64,000 nucleotides of DNA. Origin: Verpa conica (taxonomy: Eukaryota > Ascomycota > Pezizomycetes > Pezizales > Morchellaceae). This document shows positions 1-9,777 of this stretch, in pieces. The notes under the pieces were generated by a model, which saw only the letters and a program-made list of their open reading frames with translations, was not told where the DNA came from and did no database searches. The DNA lies in the NCBI GenBank assembly GCA_033030425.1, contig JAUFSD010000001.1, forward strand, positions 930,001-994,000, read 5' to 3'. A program made the position numbers and the translations under genes. How positions within the stretch are numbered: the first letter of the stretch is position 1; the number at the start of each line of letters is the position of its first letter.

Positions 1-280
1 GACGAATTTTCCTGACGCTCCAAGGGTTATTTTTGGGGTCCAAAGCTTGTGTTTTTACTATGCGTTTACAGCAACTCTGAGGGGCCCCCCCAGCACCCGG
101 TGGGTGGCACAGTGGGGCGCCCTGCAGGAGATAGCCGCCAGCAATAACGTTCACACGCGCTTCTCCCCAAACCCCTATCGCGTTTCTCAAGAAACAGGCT
201 AGGGATTTAGTTACCTAGATAGTCAAACAAGTAGTCTTCATGGTTCCCAGAATTACTCCTCTTATCAGGTGCCTACAACA
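1..280 (-). repeat. Partial copy of the 1.15-kb LTR-like repeat (family L2)
   Basis: The stretch matches, in reverse orientation, the start of the repeat seen complete at 21620-22772 and 13725-14871; it ends with the terminal CTACAACA at 280. Only the upstream (U3-like) part is inside the window. It directly abuts a gypsy RNase H fragment. What is seen is sequence identity with the other copies; calling it an LTR rests on the TG..CA ends and an internal TATA box in the full copies. Confidence 0.7.
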
Positions 281-433
281 AAGTTACACCCTGTTGCTTT
301 CTATTCACAAAAGCTAGTCCCGGCGGAAGTTAATTACGACGTTTGGGACAAGGAAATGTTGGCTATAGTGGTAGCATTCAAGCAGTGGAGGCATGTAAAA
401 GCTGATCACCTATTGGGGAACAGCAGGCGGTAA
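281..433 (+). pseudogene. Ty3/gypsy RNase H fragment
   Basis: One open frame reads [30 protein letters not shown], the beta-strand core of Ty3/gypsy RNase H that follows reverse transcriptase. It starts right at the end of the L2 repeat and stops at 431-433. No reverse transcriptase or integrase of this element is present, so this is a relic about 50 residues long. Confidence 0.8.
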
Positions 434-502
434 TTACGAGGCAAGGCTAGTATCGGGAGACTAGGAACTCAGGGACAAGGTAGGTATGGTAACCATATAA
501 GT

Positions 503-1062
503 AGTAGTAGTAGTAGTTTTTTATTTCCCATCTAGGCCCGAGGCCCATTAGGTAAGCCATAGAGATGGCGCGCACTGGAAATAAATACAAAAACCATAAA
601 GCGACAAGAGAAAAACTGCTTGACCACATCAAAACGTGTAAGGAAAAACTTTATAAAACAAAAATACCTTATAACCAAGAAAAGAATTACAGACTAACTG
701 TGGTCGCAAAAGAGGAAAAGTAAAAGAATGAAGAAAGACCCCTAGTCCGTCATGACTATTTCGACTTCCTTATCTTTTCTAATGGAGAGTTTGGCTCGCG
801 TAGGGCAAGCTGGGTCGTTGGCCTTATGTCCCGGGTTCTGTAGACAGTTGACACATTTGATGGGTAAATGGGTGCACTTAACGCCTCCCTTACAGGAGTG
901 GCACTTATGTTCGGAGGAGTGATGGGGGCCAGCGCACACTGCGCAACAAGCTTCACTTTTGCAGCGTAGGTGGTGGTGGCCGTAGCGTTGACAGTTTTGA
1001 CACTGTGTGGATGGGGTGATGGGGACGAAGGGCTTGAGGCGGCACATCCTGTTCAGGATGAC
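503..1062 (-). mobile_element. 5'-truncated LINE copy: ORF1 zinc-knuckle end plus 3' end
   Basis: The minus-strand frame at 742-1062 encodes CCHC knuckles (CQNCQRYGHHHLRC and further C/H pairs) and ends VMTD, as does the longer copy at 38764. The 3' untranslated part (about 520-740) carries the family signature ending GATGGGAAATAAA and then a tail of about six TAC units (503-521). The body is cut at 1062, where a copia LTR begins. CX2CX4HX4C knuckles at the end of ORF1 are typical of Tad/I-type LINEs; no reverse transcriptase follows. Confidence 0.75.
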
Positions 1063-1677
1063 TGTGAAGAATAGCGGAGTAACAGCTTAGGACACAAGTC
1101 CTAATAGTATAACTCTACAGGTACGATGCACAGAAAGAAGTGTAAAGCCAATGAATTGGTAGTAGCAACAGAGTAAACTATTACTATAAAGAATAGGCAA
1201 GCGAGAAGTCTGAGCATGTAATACCAAACAAGATAGCGTAGTAGATTGGTGTCTATGTCTAGAGAATTACTGTCCCAGAAAGAGGGAGAACGGCCCGCTA
1301 TTTATACAGAAAAGTCCTTTATCCTCCAACCGAGATAACTATGTGAAAACCGAGATGGGAATGCCGTTTGACCCTGAAAACTGTAACAAAGTAAAGGTAA
1401 CCAAAAGAAATGAGTAATACAATGCTTGTAAGCGAAATGGTGTGTTGAGTAAACATAAATGAGCGCAACAAAATATGACTCATAACAAATGGCGCAATAC
1501 ATGTGAGTAATAAGGTATGCAGCTTCGATAAACATTAGTAGTTATGTAAAAATGTAATAAATGTAAAAATGTACCAAGAAAACAATCAGAACTGTCATCG
1601 TAATGAAATGTAGCAAATGGAGATAAAATGTTATACAAACAAGGAAAGACAGACTGAGAATCTCGAAAAAAATAACA
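1063..1677 (-). repeat. Copia LTR, 3' LTR of element A
   Basis: About 615 bp, one of six copies here of an LTR that reads TGTTATTTTTTCGAGATTCTC at one end and CTATTCTTCACA at the other. It contains a TATA box (TGTATAAATAGC). A polypurine tract (GAGAAGGGG) lies immediately upstream in element orientation, followed by the RNase H stop, so this is the 3' LTR. The flanks (ATGAC / CCCCT) differ, as expected for one end of an element. Confidence 0.9.
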
Positions 1678-2337
1678 CCCCTTCTCACTTTGTAGTCTCG
1701 TTAAAGATGTAACTACATAAGTGGTCGTGTGTCTGTCGTGGTAAACTCTCGGTGCAAATGTCTGCAAAGTTATCCGCAGAGGCAACGTGCAATAGATTGA
1801 TTGTTCCGTCTTCGACGAGTTCTTGGACGAAGTGGTAGGAGATGCCTATGTGTTTGGATCTATCGTTTAGCTTGGGGTTGCGAGCGATATTATCAGCGGA
1901 GTTGCTATCACAGAGAAGAGTGTGAGGAATCTGGGTCTTCAACAACTCGTTGATAGCACGAGTCAACCATAGATAGTGTTTTGCCATCATAGCCAGTGCC
2001 ATGTACTCAGCCTTGCAGGTTGAGGTGGCAACTGACTTTTGCTTTCGGGAACACCAGGATATGGTTGATTGGCCAAGTTGAAACAGGTAACCAGAAAAGC
2101 TTCTTCTTGTATCGAGACAGTTTCCATGAGATGCGTCAGTGTAAGCGGATAGATGTAAAGAGGTGCCGGTAGGATAGAGTAGCTTCCGGTTCTTTGTGCC
2201 TTTGAGGTAGCGGAGTACACGCTTTGCAGCGTTGAGATGTACCTTTGTTGGGTCCGAACAGAATTGAGATAGGTGAGTTATTGTGTAGGCAAGGTCGGGT
2301 CTAGTCGCAGTGACGAGATACATAAGAGAGCCTATTA
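1678..2337 (-). pseudogene. Ty1/copia element A: end of reverse transcriptase and RNase H
   Basis: The minus-strand frame begins inside reverse transcriptase (GSLMYLVTATRPDLAYT), continues through the tail TKVHLNAAKRVLRYLKGT, and through RNase H motifs (AYTDASHGN, KAEYMAL, CDSNSADNIARN) to the stop near 1685. This is the C-terminal 212 residues of copia Pol. The frame is open, but everything upstream is replaced by the LTR of a second, nearly identical copia element, so the protein is a fragment. Confidence 0.9.
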
Positions 2338-2962
2338 TGTGAAGAATAGCGGAGTAACAGCTTAGGACGCAAGTCCTAATGGTATAACTCTACAGGTACG
2401 ATGCACAGAAAGAAGCGTAAAGCCAGTGAATGGGTGGTAGCAACAGAGTAGACTATTACTATAAAGAACAGGCAAGCGAGGATTCTGAGCATGTAATACC
2501 AAACAAGATAGCGTAGTAGATTGGTGTCTATGTCTAGAGAAATTACAGTCCCAGAAAGAGGGAGAACGGCCCGCTATTTATACAGAAAAGTCCTTTTATC
2601 CTCCAACCGAGATAACTATGTAAAACCGAGGTGGGAACGCCGTTTGACCCTGAAAACCGTAACAAAGTAAAGGTAACCAAAAGAAATGAGTAATACAATG
2701 CTTGTAAGCGAAATGGTGTGTTGAGTAAACACAAATGAGCGCAACAAAATATGACTCATAACAAATGGCGCAATACATGTGAGTAATAAGGTATGCGACC
2801 TTTCGATAAACATTAGTAGTTATGTAAAAATGTAATAAATGTAAAAATGTAAAAATGTATCAAGAAAACAATCAGAACTGTCGTCGTAATGAAATGTAGC
2901 AAATGGAGATAAAATGTTATACAAACAAGGAAAGACAGACTGAGAATCTCGAAAAAATAACA
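2338..2962 (-). repeat. Copia LTR, 3' LTR of element B
   Basis: About 625 bp, the same family as 1063-1677, with the same polypurine tract and Pol terminus next to it. Its outer end sits in the reverse transcriptase gene of element A, after CCTATTA, so B is nested in A or joined to it by recombination. No second copy of the flanking TATTA is visible because the 5' end of B is missing. Confidence 0.9.
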
Positions 2963-5900
2963 CCCCTTCTCACTTTGTAGTCTCGTTAAAGATGTAACTA
3001 CATAAGTGGTCGTGTGTCTGTCGTGGTAAACCCTTGGTGCAAATATCTGCAAAGTTATCCGCAGAGGCAACATGTAATAGATTGATCGTTCCGTTTTCGA
3101 CGAGTTCTCGAACGAAGTGGTAGGAGATGTCTATGTGTTTGGATCTATCGTTTAGCTTAGGGTTGCGAGCAATATCGTCAGCGGAGTTGCTGTCACAGAG
3201 AAGAGCGTGAGGAATCTGGGTCTTTAACAACTCGTTAATTGCACGAGTCAGTAGCCAGGTAGTGTTTTGCCGTCATAGCCAGTGCCATGTACTTAGCCTC
3301 GCAGTTAGAGGTGGCAACTGATTTTTGTTTTTGGGAACACCAGGATATGGTTGATTGACCTAGTTGGAAGAGGTAACCAGAAAAGCTTCTTCTTGTATTG
3401 AGACAGTTTCCGTGAAATGCATTGGTATAAGCGGATAGATGTAAAGAGGTGCCGGTAGGGTAAAGTAACTTCCGGTTTTTTGTGCCTTTGAGGTAGCGGA
3501 GTACACGCTTTGCAGCGTTTAGATGTACTTTTGTTGGGTCTGAACAGAATTGAGATAGGTGAGTTATTGTGTAGGCAAGGTCGGGCCTGGTTGCAGTGAC
3601 GAGATACATAAGAGAGCCTATTATCTGTCTGTACTCAGTTGCATTGACCCGTTCGTCATTATCACAAGCCTTCATCAGACGATGGTTAGGGTCGATGGGC
3701 GTGGTGACTGGGTTGCAATCTGACATTGAGAAGCGTGATAGGATCTTATCGATAAATGCAGTTTGCGATAGGGATATTCCGTCCTTGTTGTACTCGATTT
3801 GGATGCCGAGGAGATAGTTTAGAGAGCGTATCATTGACTTTGAATTCCGACTTCATAAGTTGTACGGACTGCTCGACTAGGTCGTTATCAGGTCAAAAAG
3901 AGTGATGTCGTCACATAGATGGCGGGAATATTTCACCAGAGCTGTGGGTTAGGACACATGGATCAAAAGCAGAGGAAGAGAGAACCCGTAAGGTTGGAGG
4001 TAGGTAACCAGCCTGCCGTACCACTCCTGAGATTGCTTCAAACCATAAATACACCGTTTTAGTCTTGCAACTTTGTTGTCTGACCTGCTGCCTTCAGGTA
4101 GTTGCATGTAGATCTCCTTGTTCAAAATTCCGTAAAGAAACGCCGTTTTAACATCCAGTTGACGGACTCGCCAGCCTTTTATGGCGGTGATGGCAAGTAG
4201 GAGCCGTAGGGAGTCGAAGCGAACAACGGGAGAGAAGACTTCGTCGTAGTCAAGGCCATGTTCTTGTGAAAACCCTTTTGCGACTAATCTAGCCTTGTAT
4301 CGTTCAACTTGTCCGTTGGCATCACCTTTTACCTTGAATACCCACTTAGAGTCCACGATATTTCGTTGTGGTGGTTTATCAACCACATCCCATACTTCAT
4401 TCTGTTTAAGTGAATCAAGTTCTTCGTTCATGGCCAGAGTCCATTTATCCGAGTCGGCTGAGTTAACTGCTTGTCGGTAGGTCTTAGGTTCATTGATTTT
4501 GAGAACTGACACCAGAATGGTATCTTCCGATGGTGTGTCTTCAATCATAAGAGGTTCAGCGTCAGGTAGAGTGGACCCATGTTCCGAAGATGCAGGTGGA
4601 GTAGGTACGCGAGGTACTATCCACCATTCTCTTGGAGGGTGTATTTCTCTGCCGTAGCGTGTTCTAGGTGCTTGAAATGAAGAGTGGAAGGAAGGTAGGG
4701 ATTCATCGAGAGGTAACTGTGGATGGTGTGATACTTCTGACATAGGATCCAACTATGCCGCTTGTGAAAGTCGAAGTGAGCCGACTAACGAGTCAAGGTC
4801 CATTGCCGAGGCTGTAGGTGAAGGTGGAATGTTATTCGGATTGACTTATAGATCATCATTGTTGGAAGATTGAATTGAAGGAGCTGGGTTTTGGAATTCC
4901 CAGTATTGAGGTCCTAGGAAGCCATCACGTTTTCCGTTTTCGTACGCTTGCTGAAAGAGAGTAGTGACCTTAGGATGCCTTTGATGAAACCAGGTGTTTG
5001 CAGTTTCAGGGTTGCGATCCATCCAGTTGAACCACATCTCGTCAGTTGGAAACCCTTCAGTCTCTGTGTAGGAGATAGATGTGTTGGGTGATTTCTGTAC
5101 AACGTGTTTGATGGGGGTTTTGCTCGTTAACTGAGCCCCTTCTGGCTTCAGAGGAGGGAAAAAGACATCGCCTGTTATGACTGACTTCTTTTCCTCTGGT
5201 AGGAATACTCGATAGTGATGGTTGACATTGGTGTATCCGGTAAAAATGCCTCTAGTTGCCCTTGGAGAGAGTTTGCTGCCAGCTGAGCGTTTATTCTCAG
5301 GTATGTGCACATAGCATTCTCTGCCGAAGGGTTGGAGGTGATGAATCGTTGGTTTTATTGTTATTTTTTCGAGATTCTCAGTCTGTCTTTTTGATTGTAT
5401 AACATTTTATCTCCATTTGCTACATTTTATTACGACGGCAGTACTGATTGTTTTCTTGATACATTTTTACATTTATTATATTTTTACATAACTACTAATG
5501 TTTATCGAAGGACGCATACCTTATTACTCACATGTATTGCGCAATTTGTTATGAGTCATATTTTGTTACGCTTATTTATGTTTACTCAACACACCATTTC
5601 GCTTACAGGCATTGTATTACTCATTTCTTTTGGTTACCTTTACTTTGTTACAGTTTTCAGGGTCAAATGGCGTTCCCACCTCGGTTTTCACATAGTTATC
5701 TCGGTTGGAGGATAAAGGACTTTTCTGTATAAATAGCGGGCCGTTCTCCCTCTTTCTGGGACTGTAATTCTCTAGACATAGATAACAATCTACTACGCTA
5801 TCTTGTTTGGTATTACATGCTCAGAATTCTCGCTTGCCTGTTCTTTATAGTAATAGTTTACTCTGTTGCTACCACCCACTCACTGGCTTTACGCTTCTTT

Positions 5901-7124
5901 CTGTGCATCGTACCTGTAGAGTTATACTATTAGGACTTGTGTCCTAAGCTGTTACTCCGCTATTCTTCACATTTATACCGTGGAAGCACTCATAGGGTGT
6001 CTGATTCTTGACACTTGAGTGTGGTTGACAGTTTTTGATGTAAATGAAGGTGGCGACAGCATCGGCCCATAATCGTTTGTCTCCGAGGGGGAGTATCATG
6101 GCTCTCACAGCTTCACCAATGGTTCTGTTCAGTCGTTCAGCAACACCGTTTGACTCAGGAAAGTATGGTGGTGTTAGTTCATGCACAATCCCTTTGTTTG
6201 CAAAGAAGATCAACAGGGTGTTGTTGACATACTCTCCTCCATTGTCAGTCCTAAACCTTTTGACAGGGAGACTGAACTGAAGTTCAACTTCCTTGACAAA
6301 GTCTTCAATAGCTTTCGCCGTATCTGACTTCTTCTTTAGGAACCAAACTCAGGAGACTGTGGTGTTGTCATCGATAAAGGTGATGTAGTAGAGGGAGTTT
6401 CCGTAGCTAGGTACTGGGAAGGGGCCACATAGGTCGGAATGTATTAGTTCCAACTTCTGGGTAGCTTGTGTATTAGAACATTTTGGTTTGCTGTGTGTAG
6501 ACTTCGAGAGTGAACATTAGGGGCAGTGAAAGTTTGTTGGTGCCTGTGGTATGACTGAAGCGTCACTGTAAAGTTCCTTAGCCTTTTTGATAGAGCTTGG
6601 GGCTAAGTGTCCTAAAGCAGAGTGCCAGAAGTCAAATGTGAGAAATGCTGCGTCGTTTACTTCGGGTATTTTGAAAAGTGTTCCGTCAAAGACTGCTTCG
6701 AAAAGAATTTTATTATGCTTAACAATTGAAATCAGATCCCCTTTACCAACCATGGTATATCCCTTTTCCTTAATTTTCCTCCAAGAAAGTAACGGTCGCT
6801 CTAGTTCAGGTACAAAGAAAACATCATGAACACGAAAAGAAGAAATAGTCCCATCATTTAACACAGAGTTCATCACCACAGTGCCTTTTCCCTTTATCGC
6901 CATGGAAGCCTTTGAGGAGGACTTCACAAATCCGGAACATGTCTGGAGAGACTCGAACCGTTCTGCAAGGGGGCACATATGAGAGGTTGCTCCAGTGTCA
7001 AAGTAAAATAGGGGGTTTCTTCTTACCAAGTCAGAGTCTTTCCCCGTTGTAACCAGTGCTTTTTCCAATTTCCCTTTCTTGTTCTTCTTCCTTTCAGCTT
7101 GCATTGCCTTCAGCTTGTCACATG
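2963..7124 (-). pseudogene. Ty1/copia element B: degenerate gag-pol
   Basis: Domains in order on the minus strand are: protease (FDTGATSHM, about 7000); pre-integrase (FWHSALGHLAPSS); integrase, including EQ-free NGVAERLNRTIGEAVRAM at 6213-5972; its continuation at 5310-4846 (YVHIPENKRS..GIFTGY); reverse transcriptase (KARLVAKGFSQ, QLDVKTAFLYG, 4752-3949); and RT end plus RNase H (3834-2970). Damage includes a solo LTR in integrase, loss of the YVDD site (the position reads LCDD with frame changes at 3835-3948), a one-base insertion near 3250 and a missing gag, cut at 7124 by another repeat. It would act as the copia polyprotein if intact; this copy cannot. Confidence 0.9.
5359..5971 (+). mobile_element. 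Solo copia LTR with target-site duplication TTTAT
   Basis: A 613-bp LTR begins TGTTATTTTTTC at 5359 and ends CTTCACA at 5971. The bases just outside are TTTAT on both sides (5354-5358 and 5972-5976). Reading across the junction without the LTR and one TTTAT keeps the integrase frame open (TPYECFHGI then KPTIHHLQ). It is therefore a genuine insertion that later lost its internal part by LTR-LTR recombination. Confidence 0.95.
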
Positions 7125-7393
7125 TGTAAAACTGGCCTATACAATCGTCCAGGCTACGTCCCGCTAAGCTTAGAGTTCAGTTCGAAGGTATAAGATACCA
7201 ACTACCAAGGTCTCCTTAGTCAACGCTATTAGTTGTTCCTTTAAATCGCACAAGAGAGTTACGAAATACGATATCGTCAAGACTCACTAGAGTTAGTTAG
7301 GTAAAGCGGAAAGTTGTTCAGTTGAAGCTTCGAAAGTCACAAGCAAAATGTTTGTAATAGAGTTATAAGGTAAAGGTAGTTCGATAGATTCAA
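7125..7393 (-). repeat. Truncated L2 repeat, downstream part only
   Basis: The segment is the reverse complement of the last about 265 bp of the L2 repeat (equivalent to 22508-22772). It begins at the terminal TGTAAAACTGG. It stops at the same internal point where the copy at 19943 begins, which lies about 65 bp downstream of the TATA box. It interrupts the copia B gag region. Confidence 0.8.
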
Positions 7394-8009
7394 CTAGCAA
7401 TAGGTGGTGGATACTGGGAGCGCTTGGATGGCTTAGGTGGCTGGTGGTTACCCGGCCTACCCTTTTGTGTTGACAGGCGACGTCAGCGTACCTCTCCTGC
7501 TTGCTACCCCCCTATTGCTATCGACAAACACCTATCTACTGCCATATCCACTGCTTTTTGCTGCTTGTGAGTACCCCCCCATTCAGACGTCATTTGCATG
7601 CTCCGCTGACCTCCATATCGACCCCCATATCGACCCCCATATCGACCCCCATATCGACCCCCATATCGACCCCCATATCGACCCCCATATCGACCCTCCT
7701 GCTGACCTCGATTCCCTGTCTATTTGGACCTCTTTTCGCCACCTATTAGGACCTCCATTCGCTGTCTATTGGGACCTCCATTCGCCGCCTTTTCTGACGT
7801 CTCTCCGCCTCTGCCTGCCTGCCTGCCTGCCTGCCTGACAGCGAACCACTGCCTGCCTGGACCTCGACCAGACAGCGACTCCCTTTCACGGAGTGATCGG
7901 AAGCGTCAGGGTGAGTCTCGTCGTGACTCATACAAGGAGGAAGGTAGGGTAATAGTTGTTACGGATGGAAACAAGGGCATTGTACAAAGCGGGGTTTTGG
8001 GTATAAAAA
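7394..8009 (+). repeat. GC-rich low-complexity region with a 12-bp minisatellite
   Basis: About seven tandem copies of ATATCGACCCCC lie at 7613-7693, followed by imperfect GGACCTCC..TCGCC repeats and a CTGCCTGC run near 7810-7835. Open frames here are periodic, a by-product of repeat units divisible by three. I see no recognisable gene. Confidence 0.7.
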
Positions 8010-8248
8010 GGGAGCGTTGCTCCCTCTCTGTAATAGTTTTCTCTTCTTTCTTTACGCAACGTCTCTTCAGTTAGACTTAATAGAAGCTTTCTCTTCTCGC
8101 TGCCTCTTTATCATTACATCGCTACGCGATCGCTGAACCCACTGCGACTACATCACAAACTCTTGGTATTTTGCTTGCAACGGATAGTTGCCTTGCCATT
8201 AAGTTAGTTGTGTCCTGTGGCTACGTTGTCCCCACGCTGTCCCCCTTG
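8010..8248 (+). repeat. Dispersed promoter-like repeat, uninterrupted ('empty') copy
   Basis: It starts GTATAAAAAGGGAGCGTTGCTCCC (a TATA box and then a perfect 6-bp hairpin stem), runs through TTTACGCAACG and TCTCTTCAGTTAGAC (8062-8076), and continues to about CCCCTTGAAA. The left part matches the DNA just upstream of the LINE at 40545-40613, and the right part matches the DNA just downstream of its tail at 38345-38517. This copy therefore looks like the unoccupied target. Other partial copies are at 23629, 24975 and 40985. Confidence 0.75.
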
Positions 8249-8720
8249 AAACTCCCTGTCTCTCGAGCCCTGCGAGAGAACCTCCGCCTACCTGGACCTC
8301 GACCGGACAGCGACTGCCTGCTTGCCTGCCTGCCCTGGCAGCAAAGCTCTGACCACCTGGACCTCGATCAGACAGCGACTCTCTGTCTCTCGTGCCCTAG
8401 GAGCAAACTTCTGCCCACCTGGACCTCGACTGGACCTCGACTGCGTGCCTGCTTCACCCCAGCAGCAACCCCCCCCTAGGAGTGAACCTCTGCCTACCTG
8501 GACCTCGACCGGACCTCGACTGCGCGCCTGCTTCACCCAGCAGCAACCCCCCCCCCTAGGAACAAACCCCTGCAGCAGAGACCCCCTCTGGACCTCGACC
8601 AGACAGCGACTCTCTGTCTCCCGTGCCCCGGCAGCGAACCTCTGCCTTTCTGGACCTTGACCGGACAGCGACTCCCTTTCTCGTGCCCTGGGAGAGAACC
8701 TTTGCCTGCAAGCACTCTTT
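8235..8720 (+). repeat. Minisatellite with units of about 60 bp
   Basis: The phrases CACCTGGACCTCGAC, GGACAGCGACT and CTGTCTCTCGTGCCC recur about every 60-90 bp with substitutions and small indels. Long open frames exist on both strands but only reflect the repeat. I do not call a gene. Confidence 0.75.
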
Positions 8721-8789
8721 ATGTCGATTGATATAGAGTCCCTGCGCTGACCATACATATGTAGATAGTGATTAGACAACGCGTTCCTC

Positions 8790-9180
8790 TTCCAGTTCAC
8801 GCTCCAGCTCCAGCTCCCATTCTCGCTCCCGTTATTGCTCCTGTTCTTGCTCTTGATCCGTTCTGGTTCTCGATCCCGCTTCCGCTCCCGCTCCCGCTCT
8901 CGTTCTCATTCTCAATCCCGCTCCCGCCCTTGTTCTCGATCCCACTCCCGCCCTTGTTCTCGCTCTCGATCCCGCTCCTGTTCTCGTTCTTGCCTTCGAT
9001 TCCGCCCTCGATTCTGCTCTCGATTCCGCCCTCGATTCCGCTCTCGATCCCGCCCTCGATTCCGCCCTCGATCCCGCCCTAGATTCCGCCCTTGATTCCG
9101 CCCTCGATTCCGCCCTCGATTCCGCCCTCGATTCCGCCCTCGATTCCGCCCTCGATCCCGCTCCCGCTCTCACTCCAGTT
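8790..9180 (+). repeat. Minisatellite of 6/12-bp units (CGATTCCGCCCT)
   Basis: The tract begins as CTCCCGCT-type hexamers and becomes regular CGATTCCGCCCT dodecamers from about 8990 to 9160. Frames read Ile-Pro-Pro-Ser on one strand and Arg-Ala-Glu-Ser on the other, which is the expected translation of such repeats. Confidence 0.85.
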
Positions 9181-9777
9181 CTCACTACCGTTATTTAGGT
9201 TGGTTCCCAGCTCTCTTTCGTCAGTTTCTTTTGTGTGTTCTATTTGCGTGTGTGTGTTCTATTTGTGTGTGTGTGTGTGATATTGGGTTTAGCAACCCAC
9301 AGCACCGGTTTGCTTACGCAGGCATGCAGCCCATTTCTGAAGGCGTAATCGAGCTTGCATGTACGGTTGACAGGGAATTTCTTTTCGGAGAGCAGTGAAG
9401 CGTGGCAATTCGGCCCGCAGGTATGGCTTTGACTCTGAGTCTGACTCGAGTCTCTGCCCTATTCTGCACCCTTGCCGTGGGGATAAAGCTTTCTCGGGAA
9501 ATAAAGGTCCGCTCCTTCGGTGTTGAAATTTGGCAACTGTGACCTGCTCACGCGCCCTCCTGGTAGAGATTATAAACACCCGTCTTTTTTGATCTGTGGA
9601 CGTGATTACACCATATACCCTCCTGCTAGAGGTTTTAAAAGCCCACGTGTGATGGAATCACATACCTGCTGCCTGTTGCTATATGCGCTTGCTGCTACCT
9701 GCTACCAGTTCTCTATTTAATCTTTTTACTTTCTTAGCTTTACCTTAAAAAATATAGACTGACGAGAGAGAAAAGAC
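9181..9777 (+). promoter_or_regulatory. Upstream region of the dioxygenase gene
   Basis: It holds a short TG-rich microsatellite (about 9239-9280), then non-repetitive sequence with two related blocks (CTCCTGGTAGAGATTATAAA at about 9557 and CTCCTGCTAGAGGTTTTAAA at about 9620). TATAAA at 9571-9576 lies about 200 bp before the start codon. No open frame looks like a gene. That it is the promoter is inference from position. Confidence 0.35.

Noticed and set aside
1302..1785. Repeated frames of about 66 residues containing YCAICYESYFVAL
   Set aside because: They lie wholly within copia LTR copies, occur in every copy on the same segment and show no protein features.
7613..7693. Regularly spaced 12-bp repeats reminiscent of a CRISPR array
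   Set aside because: There are no spacers; units are contiguous and the genome is eukaryotic. It is a minisatellite.
8288..9185. Arg/Ser- and Pro/Ser-rich frames as SR-type proteins
   Set aside because: Both strands and several frames are open because the units are multiples of three; no conserved domain.
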